From NCBI RefSeq assembly GCF_010468615.1, contig NZ_WUEH01000003.1, positions 62,001 to 126,000 of the forward strand: a stretch of DNA of 64,000 nt. The letters run 5' to 3'. This DNA is from Pseudodesulfovibrio sp. JC047 (lineage in GTDB: Bacteria; Desulfobacterota; Desulfovibrionia; Desulfovibrionales; Desulfovibrionaceae). Of the stretch, positions 15,844 to 23,933 are shown piece after piece (positions within the stretch are counted from its first letter, which is position 1; each line of letters starts with the position of its first letter). The position numbers and the translations under genes are program-made. The notes beneath the pieces were generated by a model that was not told the origin of the DNA, did not search any database, and was given only the letters and a program-made list of their open reading frames with translations.

Positions 15844-17571
15844 TTACGCCTTATGTGGACCCTGAAGGGGCATTATTATGGTAAACACTGTTCCTTTTCC
15901 AACTTCACTTTCCACAGCCATGGTGCCACCCAGTTCCTGAACAAGCCCATAGGTAATGGACAGTCCGAGACCGGTGCCACCCCGTTTTTTCTTGGTTGAA
16001 AAAAACGGGTCAAAAATACGTTTCATATCAGCCTCCGGGATGCCGCATCCATCGTCATCCACGGAAAAAATCAGCCGATTTTCAGTAATTTTGCGAGCGG
16101 CAATGTACAATTGTCCGCCATCATTCATGGCCTGGAACGCGTTGTTGATCAGGTTGAGAAAAATTTGTTGCAACTTGCCACGATCAGAAACAAATGGCGG
16201 CAGGTTTTCCGGAATATCCATGGTAATGGTAATTGACCGATATTCGGCTTCCTTTCGCAGGAAATCGACCACTTCATCAGCCAAATCCTTGAATTCGATG
16301 GAATCCTGTTCCACATCGATATGGCGAGCAAAACTCAATAACCGCTTGGTAATCTTGCCACACCGCGTCACTGAATCCAAAATGGACTGTATATTCGAAA
16401 GCAGTCGATCGTCGTGCGCGTATTCCTTTTTGAACACGAACAGATCTTTAATCAGCCCAGCCTTTTCGTTGATGATCGACAAGGGATTGTTGATCTCATG
16501 GGCCACACCGGCAGCCAGTCGTCCGATGGAGGCCATGCGGTTGGTATGCTCCATCCGGTGCAACGTCCGCGCCCGGGTCTGGTCCGCAATGTAAATTTTG
16601 TTGACCATATAGGTCGCGACTCCCACGATAACCAAAAGAATCACAATGATACTGGAAACGAGTATCCACAGCAATTCCATGCGAATCGTCTCCAATGGTT
16701 CCATCAGGGTCGCAGTTTTTTTCACAATCAGGACAATAAACGGCGTTCCACGAACATAGGCATACCCCACGGTATAGTCGGTACCGTCCTTTGCCAGAAT
16801 CTGATTCACACTGGTCCGTTCGGAATAGGTGGGCAAGAACAGATCGACCTTGGAAAAGACATCCCCGTGTTCACGAGACGGCGTCTGAATAACTCCCTGC
16901 GTGTCCACGACAAAGGCGTCTCCGCCTCCGGGAAGATCAATGGAGGAAAGAATGGCGTTAAACTTACCAGTATCCAATGTTGCCCGGAGGACAAAATCCT
17001 CTCCGGTTTTTTCGTCACGAACCCGCCGAGCCACCACCAGATGCGGTTCATCACGAAATCCGAGAAACACATCACTGGTGTAGGTTCCGCGCTCCATGGT
17101 GCCGGTGAACCATTCCTGTCCACTGTAATCAATGCCGAGAAAATCGTGCGGTCCGATATACGCCACCTGCCGTCCCTGACTATCGATGATGCCGATATCC
17201 ACGAACCCACCGAAACTATTTTTCAGAGAGGCAAACACCCTTTTGAGGGTCTGGCTTTGACGCAAGGTGGACAGCCCCTGATGCTGGGCGATAAAGTCGA
17301 GAGCATTGGTGCGCTCTTCGAGAAAGTAGGCCACGGTCCGACGTGTGTTGGATGTCGTTCGGGCCGTGCGCAAAAGATTTTCCGATTCAAGAGAACGCTG
17401 GGTGACGTTATAGTCGATGCAGGCCATGACCATCAGGGGAACCAACGCAACCACCGCCAAAATAACAATGGCGATCCGCCAAATGCGTCGATAGTTGAAC
17501 AGATTCTTCCCCGGTCCGGTTCCGGAATCGGTGTCCCAGAACTTTGGTCTGATTTTTTCGTATATATCCAT
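15844..17571 (-). CDS. membrane histidine kinase with periplasmic Cache sensor
   Basis: 575 residues. A first membrane helix at about 30-50 and a second at about 300-322 bracket a ~250-residue periplasmic region with double-Cache features (GGFVDIGIIDSQGRQVAYIGP, FFTGT-like YSGQEWFTGTMERG, GDAFVVDTQGVI). The cytoplasmic part has the phosphoacceptor His358 in [12 protein letters not shown], the N-box NLINNAFQAM, DDDGCGIP and GGTGLGLSI. This is an intact HisKA/HATPase kinase. It likely senses a small periplasmic ligand related to the SulP carrier substrate. The upstream neighbour (18 bases) is the fusion receiver protein. Confidence 0.88.
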   Translation of the reverse strand: MDIYEKIRPKFWDTDSGTGPGKNLFNYRRIWRIAIVILAVVALVPLMVMACIDYNVTQRSLESENLLRTARTTSNTRRTVAYFLEERTNALDFIAQHQGLSTLRQSQTLKRVFASLKNSFGGFVDIGIIDSQGRQVAYIGPHDFLGIDYSGQEWFTGTMERGTYTSDVFLGFRDEPHLVVARRVRDEKTGEDFVLRATLDTGKFNAILSSIDLPGGGDAFVVDTQGVIQTPSREHGDVFSKVDLFLPTYSERTSVNQILAKDGTDYTVGYAYVRGTPFIVLIVKKTATLMEPLETIRMELLWILVSSIIVILLVIVGVATYMVNKIYIADQTRARTLHRMEHTNRMASIGRLAAGVAHEINNPLSIINEKAGLIKDLFVFKKEYAHDDRLLSNIQSILDSVTRCGKITKRLLSFARHIDVEQDSIEFKDLADEVVDFLRKEAEYRSITITMDIPENLPPFVSDRGKLQQIFLNLINNAFQAMNDGGQLYIAARKITENRLIFSVDDDGCGIPEADMKRIFDPFFSTKKKRGGTGLGLSITYGLVQELGGTMAVESEVGKGTVFTIIMPLQGPHKA

Positions 17572-17589
17572 AACGTCACCCAGGCTTGC

Positions 17590-18807
17590 TTACTTTGTTT
17601 CCTGAACCTTTTCGTTCGCGGCCTTGAGAGTTTCACTCAAGACATCAATATCTACAGGCTTGTGCAGATAGGCAAACGCGCCCAGTTCCATACAGATCTG
17701 ACGGTCCTTTTCCGAACCATGACCGGTCAGAATGATGACCTGAATGTTCGGATGATCGGCCTTGACCCGACGCAAGACCTCGATCCCGTCAATACCGGGC
17801 ATCTTGAGGTCGAGAATCATGACTTCAGGCTCGTCGTCGCGAACCAGATTCAACGCGGACTCACCATCAAAAACCACCGCAGAGCCCATGTCACGCATCA
17901 TCAGACGCTCGGACAAGGTCTGGACAAACTCCCGTTCGTCATCGACCAGCAGCACCTTTGACGGGATATCGAAATCCATCTTGCGATAGATATCAGTCTG
18001 ATGAAACCCCTTGCCAACCATGGTCTTCACGGAATCAACCCCGTCAACAGCACTGACGATATCGGTCAATTCACGTTCAAGACGCTCCAGCATGAGAACA
18101 TGCTTGTTGATCGTCAAGGTCACTGCCCGATCTCGTGCCGTGACTGAAACGGTATGGCCCTCGGTGGCCAAAACGGTCCCGACCTTGGCCGCCAGCATGA
18201 AGTCAGCGGCACGGGCCTGTGAAATCTCCGAGACCTGAACCGCGTCATTGGCGAGCTGCTCCACAATGAGATCAGCACTCCGGTCCACGCCCACAGACGC
18301 GACAGGCACCACGATGTCGTACAGCGACTCGGCCCACGGGTCCTTCACACCTTTCAAAGATTCAACCCAGGTCGCACGGTCGCCGTCATCCTTATGAATA
18401 AGCTTCAGGGCATGCTTTTCTGCAAATCCTTCAGCCTTTTCCGCGACTGCCAACCGTTCTTTCATTGAAGAGACAAGGCAGACCTTGAGGATATGATCGA
18501 TATCAGGTGCTGGCAACTGTGAGGCAAACCCTGAAAACAGCAATTTGTCCTGTTCCATGAGCTTCTGGGCCATGGCGAATCGAAGCCAGGCAACCGCCCG
18601 CTCCTTTTCATGACTGAACGTGTTGAAAACCGACCCCTTGGCCTGAAAAGACCGGGTAATCTTGTCTTCGGACATCCCGGAAAGTCTTACGGCCTCGGCC
18701 ACAATTTCCTGATCGGTTACCAAACGGTATCCCGTGGCATCCACCACACGCTTGACCACGACACCAGCTTCCGAAAACAAACCGTTAAAAACAGTAATAA
18801 CAGACAT
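17590..18807 (-). CDS. fusion: cytidylate-kinase-like domain, BON-like middle, REC domain
   Basis: 405 residues with an unusual architecture. Residues 1-190 follow the cytidylate-kinase-2 pattern (MSVITVFN start, GYRLVTDQEIVAEA, FSGFASQLPAP for the usual GR-G), but the P-loop is degenerate (NGLFSEAGV), so nucleotide phosphorylation is doubtful. Residues about 205-275 (VGTVLATEGHTVSVTARDRAVTL, IVSAVDGVDSVKTMV) resemble a BON-like ligand module. Residues 283-405 are a complete REC domain with Asp333 as phosphorylation site. Cytoplasmic. It lies 25 bases after SulP. Probable role: phosphorylation-dependent control of the carrier. Confidence 0.75.
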   Translation of the reverse strand: MSVITVFNGLFSEAGVVVKRVVDATGYRLVTDQEIVAEAVRLSGMSEDKITRSFQAKGSVFNTFSHEKERAVAWLRFAMAQKLMEQDKLLFSGFASQLPAPDIDHILKVCLVSSMKERLAVAEKAEGFAEKHALKLIHKDDGDRATWVESLKGVKDPWAESLYDIVVPVASVGVDRSADLIVEQLANDAVQVSEISQARAADFMLAAKVGTVLATEGHTVSVTARDRAVTLTINKHVLMLERLERELTDIVSAVDGVDSVKTMVGKGFHQTDIYRKMDFDIPSKVLLVDDEREFVQTLSERLMMRDMGSAVVFDGESALNLVRDDEPEVMILDLKMPGIDGIEVLRRVKADHPNIQVIILTGHGSEKDRQICMELGAFAYLHKPVDIDVLSETLKAANEKVQETK

Positions 18808-18831
18808 TGTTTACTCCTCGTTCGTCGCGTC

Positions 18832-20958
18832 TCACGCAAGACGGCACACGGTTGTCAGTGGGCAGTTGTCTTCCTGACCGTCTGCGTGTGCACTCTCATG
18901 CGTCGCGCAAATAGCGGTTTCCATGGTCGGGTAGACGTGGTCTCTGCCAATCTTTTCCAACAGGTGGGTCCGTTCGAGCACAGCCATGACCGCCTCATTC
19001 ACCCCACACAGAGACATGTCCAAACCAGAGGCACGAACACGATCCACAATCAGGGACAGGGCTTCCTCGCCCGAAGCGTCCATATCGTTGATCCCGTTGG
19101 CCACGATAATGATATGCCGAAGTTTTTCGTTACTCATCATGCGATCCGTAATCTGATCTTCCAAAAAGCTCGCATTGGCAAAAAACAGCGGGCCATCGAA
19201 CCGGACCACGGCGATATGCTGACATTCCTTGAGACCGAAAGCCGTGGCGTCACGCAAAGATTCATCGTCCGAGCGGGACAGGTTGGCGACCTTCGGACGC
19301 ATGGACTTGTACAGGAAGACAGCCAGCGACAACGTGACGCCGACCATGATGCCTTTGTCCAGATGTGGCGCAAAGCCCAGGGTACAGAGGAAAGACAGGA
19401 CCGAGATGGCACCATCATACCACTGCGCCTTCCAGGCATGAATGAAACCGGACGCATTGATGAGACCAATGACCGCCATCATGATGACTGCGGCCAATAC
19501 CGCCTGGGGCAAATGATATAACAACGGAGTGAAGAACAACAGGGCGATGACGACCATCAGCGACGTGAAGACGCTGGACATGCCGGTCACGGCTCCTGCC
19601 TGCAAGTTGACGGCAGACCGCGAAAACGACCCGGATGCGGGATAGGATTTGCCACACGCACCAAGGATGTTGGCAAGCCCCTGACCGATAAGTTCCTGAT
19701 TCGGATCAAGCCGTTGCCCGGTTTTGGCAGCCATGGCCTTTGCAATGGAAATGGCCTCCATGAACCCAAGCAGGGAAATGATGGCCGCAAATGGCAGGAG
19801 ATGCAGCATTACCTTGAGATCAAGACTCGGTGCAGAAATGGCTGGGATACCGGAAGGAACAGTGCCGACAACCGCGCCTCCGCCCATCATTTTCATCCCG
19901 GCGGTATCGATTCGAGTGTTGCCGACCTTCAACCGCCACGTGCGGCCATCCGTCACCATCCCGGCAGGGACGGTCCCCTGCGTGTAAAAAGCCATGCTCC
20001 CATTCGCTTCTTCGACTCCGTCAAACAATGTGGCACGGAGTGCGGCCCGCTGATTATGGGCCTCCAACTTCAAACGGGAAATCTGCACGTTAATCACATT
20101 GAGGTCATGTTCGGCATCCAGAATGCCCACAGCATCCTTGGCCTTCTTCGCCTCGTCCATACGACCATTGAGGACGGTCCTTTGAACAGCCAACTGGTCA
20201 ATGCCTTCGATGGCCGTGTTGAAAGAAGCGATTGATGTCCGGACTTCAGAAGACTGGACAGTATCCATGGAAACCGATGCGTCATGATTGAACCCAACCG
20301 CCCATGACAGGGCCGTGGTCACCACGACCGCTACCAGCACATTGGGAATTTTCGGATTGATCCGTTTCAACACGATCATGATGGCAAAAGCGAGCAACCC
20401 CATGGCGAGCGTTGGCCAGTGGGTATAATGAAATGCCCCTTCGACCACTCGAATAATGGTTTCATAGTGGTGTTCGGCCTTATCGACTGACACACCAAAC
20501 ATCTTGGACAACTGGGATGAAGCGATGATGATGGCGGCCGCATTGGTAAATCCGTTGACGACCGGGTGAGAAAGGAAGTTGACCACCAGGCCCAACTTCA
20601 ACACACCGAGCATGAACTGGAAAAGCCCCACCATGAGCGCAAGAAGAATTGCATACGCGATGTACCCCTCGCTACCAGCGGTTGCCAACGGTTCCAGCGA
20701 GGCGGCCGTCATCAGGGAGACCACGGCCACCGGGCCGGTCGCTAACTGACGGCTCGAGCCGAATAATGCAGCAACAAGAGGGGGTAAGAAGGAGGCGTAC
20801 AAGCCGTAATACGCTGGCATTCCAGCGAGTTGTGCATACGCCATAGATTGAGGAATGAGTACGAGAGCAACAGTCAACCCCGAAATGGCATCAGCGCGAA
20901 GCGACGCCATATTGTACCCTTTGAACCAGTCAATGAAGGGGAGTATTTTCGAAAGCAT
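18832..20958 (-). CDS. SulP-family anion carrier with STAS domain and large insertion
   Basis: 708 residues, longer than the usual 550-600. The SulP core is clear: ISGLTVALVLIPQSMAYAQLAG, YGLYASFLPPLVAALFGSSR, ATGPVAVVSLM, then GFMEAISIAKAMA and SGSFSRSAVN. A STAS domain follows from about residue 580 (HIAVVRFDGPLFFANASF, DMDASGEEALSLIVDRV). Between residues ~224 and ~360 there is an extra ~135-residue hydrophilic, partly coiled-coil segment inserted inside the transmembrane domain. The family carries sulfate, bicarbonate or carboxylates. It lies between the TetR gene (16 bases) and the signalling genes. Confidence 0.9.
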   Translation of the reverse strand: MLSKILPFIDWFKGYNMASLRADAISGLTVALVLIPQSMAYAQLAGMPAYYGLYASFLPPLVAALFGSSRQLATGPVAVVSLMTAASLEPLATAGSEGYIAYAILLALMVGLFQFMLGVLKLGLVVNFLSHPVVNGFTNAAAIIIASSQLSKMFGVSVDKAEHHYETIIRVVEGAFHYTHWPTLAMGLLAFAIMIVLKRINPKIPNVLVAVVVTTALSWAVGFNHDASVSMDTVQSSEVRTSIASFNTAIEGIDQLAVQRTVLNGRMDEAKKAKDAVGILDAEHDLNVINVQISRLKLEAHNQRAALRATLFDGVEEANGSMAFYTQGTVPAGMVTDGRTWRLKVGNTRIDTAGMKMMGGGAVVGTVPSGIPAISAPSLDLKVMLHLLPFAAIISLLGFMEAISIAKAMAAKTGQRLDPNQELIGQGLANILGACGKSYPASGSFSRSAVNLQAGAVTGMSSVFTSLMVVIALLFFTPLLYHLPQAVLAAVIMMAVIGLINASGFIHAWKAQWYDGAISVLSFLCTLGFAPHLDKGIMVGVTLSLAVFLYKSMRPKVANLSRSDDESLRDATAFGLKECQHIAVVRFDGPLFFANASFLEDQITDRMMSNEKLRHIIIVANGINDMDASGEEALSLIVDRVRASGLDMSLCGVNEAVMAVLERTHLLEKIGRDHVYPTMETAICATHESAHADGQEDNCPLTTVCRLA

Positions 20959-20973
20959 TCAGCCTCTTCCTTG

Positions 20974-21558
20974 CTATGGAACCTGTAACATCCTGCGGCA
21001 TGTCAGCATCAATTCGTTAAACAATGCACCCGCATCGTACAGATTGAAGTTTTTGAATCGAACCAAACCATCCACCATGGTAAACAGAATGAGTGCTGAT
21101 TTTCGGGGGTGAATTTCATGGTTGATGGACCCGTCTTCCTGTCCTGTCACAATCGCCTTTTCGAAAATATCGACCAGGCAGTTGTATATCGCTTCCAGAT
21201 TTCCTCTGAATTCCGGATTTGACTCGGAAAATTTATAGAGAAAATGTCGATGCAGGAGTAAAAACTTGTCTTCCATCAAACCCGCCAGATACAGATAGAA
21301 CGAGACGACCTCCTCCGCCATCTCCAGCCCTGAATCAAACGGTCTGTTCTCAAAGAACCGTTCGAACTGGTCCTCAATCTCATCTCTGGTCTTTTCCAAA
21401 ATGGCCAGCAGCAATCCTTCCTTGCTTTTGAAGTGATAGAAGATCGTCCCCTCAGCCACACCGATCACCCGAGCCAATTCCTGACCCGAGGTGTCTGCGA
21501 ACCCTTTATTCGCAAACAAAACCGTCGCGACACTGAGTATTGCGTCCTTCTTCTTCAT
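20974..21558 (-). CDS. TetR-family transcriptional repressor
   Basis: 194 residues from the ATG at 21558 (AAAGGA upstream). A TTG at 21621 would add 21 residues and would overlap the upstream operator, so it is less likely. The N-terminal helix-turn-helix is typical: ILSVATVLFANKGFADTSGQELAR, VAEGTIFYHFKSKEGLL. The C-terminal ligand domain is a QacR/AcrR-like helical bundle. First gene of the SulP operon. Two near-identical palindromes directly upstream imply autoregulation and control of the whole operon. Confidence 0.9.
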   Translation of the reverse strand: MKKKDAILSVATVLFANKGFADTSGQELARVIGVAEGTIFYHFKSKEGLLLAILEKTRDEIEDQFERFFENRPFDSGLEMAEEVVSFYLYLAGLMEDKFLLLHRHFLYKFSESNPEFRGNLEAIYNCLVDIFEKAIVTGQEDGSINHEIHPRKSALILFTMVDGLVRFKNFNLYDAGALFNELMLTCRRMLQVP

Positions 21559-21580
21559 GCTGTCAAACCATCCTTTTCCG

Positions 21581-21604
21581 AAAACCGAGTAATCACTCAG
21601 TTTT
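21581..21604. promoter_or_regulatory. TetR-type operator O2 (imperfect)
   Basis: AAAACCGAGTAA followed by TCACTCAGTTTT: the arms match at 10 of 12 positions and share ACTGAGTG with the perfect site 67 bp upstream. It lies in the leader of the TetR gene, between the likely start codon and O1. Confidence 0.75.
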
Positions 21605-21648
21605 CGATTTATACTTTTCAATCATCTGGAATGTCAAAACAAACGGCA

Positions 21649-21670
21649 AAACTGAGTGTACACTCAGTTT
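21649..21670. promoter_or_regulatory. TetR-type operator O1 (perfect 22-bp palindrome)
   Basis: AAACTGAGTGT is followed directly by its exact reverse complement. This is the ideal form of O2. Binding here would block the promoter of the TetR-SulP-signalling operon. Confidence 0.85.
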
Positions 21671-22107
21671 CATATTCAATCAACCCAAAATCATTGAACA
21701 AATTGAGAGAATTTTCACATGCCGTCGCATAAAAAAATAAAAAAAAAGCGAAAAAAGTGACACTTTGTGAAAAATCACGTCAGCAATGACACCTTTTCCT
21801 GACATCTTTCTCAGCAAGACATTATGAGATATATTATATTGTAATATACTGTGTCTTTTGAATTTAATTCATAATTTCCTGCAAAATTAGCAGGTTAGTT
21901 CTTCAAAAAAGAAAAAGAACTGGACTTTTCCAAGAGAAGAGAGCAAAAAAGGACGCTGAGATTCGTTCGGGGGGAACGAAACCCACCCCGCCACATCTCA
22001 AAATGCCATAAGCACCATGACGCATACACGTATTCGCCATGGTGTTTCAGCAAGGTTATTCTGATCGTCATTTCATTTCGACAATACAACAAAGAGTGTC
22101 ATTTCCC
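21671..22107. other. AT-rich divergent region and folded leader of the permease gene
   Basis: No gene. A very AT-rich stretch at 21820-21850 (ATATATTATATTGTAATATA) could hold promoters. On the permease side there are successive dyads: CCTGC/GCAGG at 21878-21894, GTTCTT/AAGAAC at 21898-21920, TTCGTT/AACGAA at 21962-21980 and CACCATG/CATGGTG near 22013-22043. A structured 5' leader is likely. No known riboswitch was recognised. Confidence 0.5.
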
Positions 22108-23430
22108 ATGGACAAGTTACAAAAAAAGTATGGTTTTTGGACGGCGACCGCCATGGTCGTCGGCATTGTCATCGGCTCCGGGGTCTTTTTCAAGGCGGAT
22201 GACGTACTCAAGGCCTCCGGTGGAAGCCTGACAACCGCCCTGACAGCCTGGCTGATCGGTGGGTCCATCATGGTTGTCACGGCCTATGTCTTCTCCAAGA
22301 TCGCCACACGCATCGAACGCGTCAACGGCGTGGTGGACTATTTCGAACAGGCCTATGGCAGAAAAGCCGGATACATGGTGGCCTGGTTCATGACTTTCAT
22401 CTATTATCCGACGCTCGTCGCAGTTCTGGCCTGGGTCTCCGCCAACTATACCGGTGCCTTGCTCGGATCAAGCGATCTGGTCTGGCCCATTTCCTTCGTC
22501 TATCTGACCGGATTTTTCCTGCTCAACTATTTCTCGCCGGTTCTGGCCGGAAAATGGCAGGTCACATCCACAGTGGTCAAACTGATTCCCCTGGGACTGG
22601 TCGCCATTGTGGGCGGCTTTGCCGGTTTGTCCAGCGGCATGACCATGGACAACTTCACCAACGCCGCGCAAACCGTTGCCGGCAGTGGCGGCGGATTGGC
22701 CGTGGCCACCCTGTCCACTGCATTTGCCTATGAAGGATGGATCATCGCCACGGTCATCAATGCCGAACTGAGAGACGCCAAACGGACCCTGCCCCGGGCA
22801 TTGGTTGTGGGGACCATCGCCGTCGTCTGCATCTACATGCTCTACTATCTGGGAATTTCCGGTGTGCTCACCAACGATCAGGTCTTGGCCGCCGGTGACG
22901 ACGCGCCAGTCAAGGTCATCGCCCTGATCTTCAGCAAACTGAGCGGCACGGTGCTGACGCTTTTCGTCATCATTTCCTGTCTGGGCACCCTCAACGGTCT
23001 GATCATGGGATCAGCCCGAGGCATGTTCTCCATCGCCTCGCGCAACATGGGCCCCAAACCGGACTACTTCAACAAGATCAACCCGCAGACCAACAGCACC
23101 ACCACCTCGGCCATCATGGGCTACGTCCTGTCCTGTTTGTGGCTGATCGTCTGGTATGGCAACTTCATGGGCTGGTGGGGTCAATTCATGGACATCTCTG
23201 AATTGCCCATCGCTTTCCTGTACGTCATCTACATTTCCATATACATCTGGGTGATGAAGACGTTCACCGACCTCGGTGCCTTCAGCCGATACATCTGTCC
23301 AGTCCTGGCCGGATGCGGATCGCTCTACATCATCTGGGGTGCGATCCAGAAGGACATGTTCACCCATTTCCTCATCCTCTCACTGCTGATCCTCGGCTCC
23401 GGATACGCGCTGATGAACACCAAGCGATAA
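22108..23430 (+). CDS. APC-superfamily amino acid permease
   Basis: 440 residues from the ATG at 22108; the 23 residues of the longer reading are rejected because the permease signature begins right after MDKLQKKYGFW. TM1 TAMVVGIVIGSGVFFKADDV is the classic APC GSGxF motif for substrate carboxylate/amine binding. TM6 AFAYEGWIIATVINAELRD is the matching unwound helix. About 12 membrane segments. It is likely a monocistronic antiporter or importer of an amino acid of the LAT/SteT type. A folded leader precedes it and a terminator follows. Confidence 0.87.
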   Translation: MDKLQKKYGFWTATAMVVGIVIGSGVFFKADDVLKASGGSLTTALTAWLIGGSIMVVTAYVFSKIATRIERVNGVVDYFEQAYGRKAGYMVAWFMTFIYYPTLVAVLAWVSANYTGALLGSSDLVWPISFVYLTGFFLLNYFSPVLAGKWQVTSTVVKLIPLGLVAIVGGFAGLSSGMTMDNFTNAAQTVAGSGGGLAVATLSTAFAYEGWIIATVINAELRDAKRTLPRALVVGTIAVVCIYMLYYLGISGVLTNDQVLAAGDDAPVKVIALIFSKLSGTVLTLFVIISCLGTLNGLIMGSARGMFSIASRNMGPKPDYFNKINPQTNSTTTSAIMGYVLSCLWLIVWYGNFMGWWGQFMDISELPIAFLYVIYISIYIWVMKTFTDLGAFSRYICPVLAGCGSLYIIWGAIQKDMFTHFLILSLLILGSGYALMNTKR

Positions 23431-23447
23431 CCCAATCACGACCCATT

Positions 23448-23496
23448 ACAGCGGGCCGCACTTTCGGATTCTTCCGGGAGGCGGCCTGTCTTTTTT
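23448..23496 (+). terminator. terminator of the permease gene
   Basis: ACAG-GGGCCGC and GCGGCCTGT pair around an internal loop and are followed directly by C and six T. Confidence 0.75.
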
Positions 23497-23605
23497 GGGA
23501 CGCCTTCCTTCATGTACAAGGGAGTTGACTCAGCGAAATTTCAATGCTTGAGTACAACAGACCGAACGAATGAATATATATTCACCTTTCATACAAGGAT
23601 ACATC

Positions 23606-23902
23606 ATGTCTCAACCAACCTTTTCCGACATCGAATCAAAACTCCACTCCCTCCTTGGAGAAGCCATTCCTGCGACTCCCATCAGCAATGTCAATGAAGG
23701 CCTGCGTGTGGCCGACGCCCTGGAAGCCAAAGGCTACTCCTTTGCCCTGAAAGACCTGTGCGCAAAAAGCCTCAGCGATTCCTCGTGGCGGGCCACCTTT
23801 TCCCTGAACGGACAGGATGCCATGGCTGAAAACGCCGACGCCGCAGTCGCCATCTGTGTCGCAGCCCTGGCCGCACTGGAAAACCAGACAGCCGAGGCCT
23901 GA
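23606..23902 (+). CDS. small conserved-looking protein of unknown function
   Basis: 98 residues, MSQPTFSDIESKL at the start with AAGGATAC just upstream. Helical and acidic, with a middle segment SWRATFSLNGQDAMAENADAAVAICVAALAAL that resembles small alpha-beta-alpha sandwich proteins (phage-type DUF2591), though I would not assign it. It precedes the sigma-54 activator gene by 31 bases and may be cotranscribed with it. No signal peptide. Confidence 0.6.
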   Translation: MSQPTFSDIESKLHSLLGEAIPATPISNVNEGLRVADALEAKGYSFALKDLCAKSLSDSSWRATFSLNGQDAMAENADAAVAICVAALAALENQTAEA

Positions 23903-23933
23903 TCAGATTTCACCCACGTCCAAGGAGTTCACC

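Noticed and set aside
21756-21785. Second HcpR/CRP site (TTTGTGAAAAATCACG)
   Set aside because: Spacing between half-sites is 4, not 6, and the right arm is incomplete.
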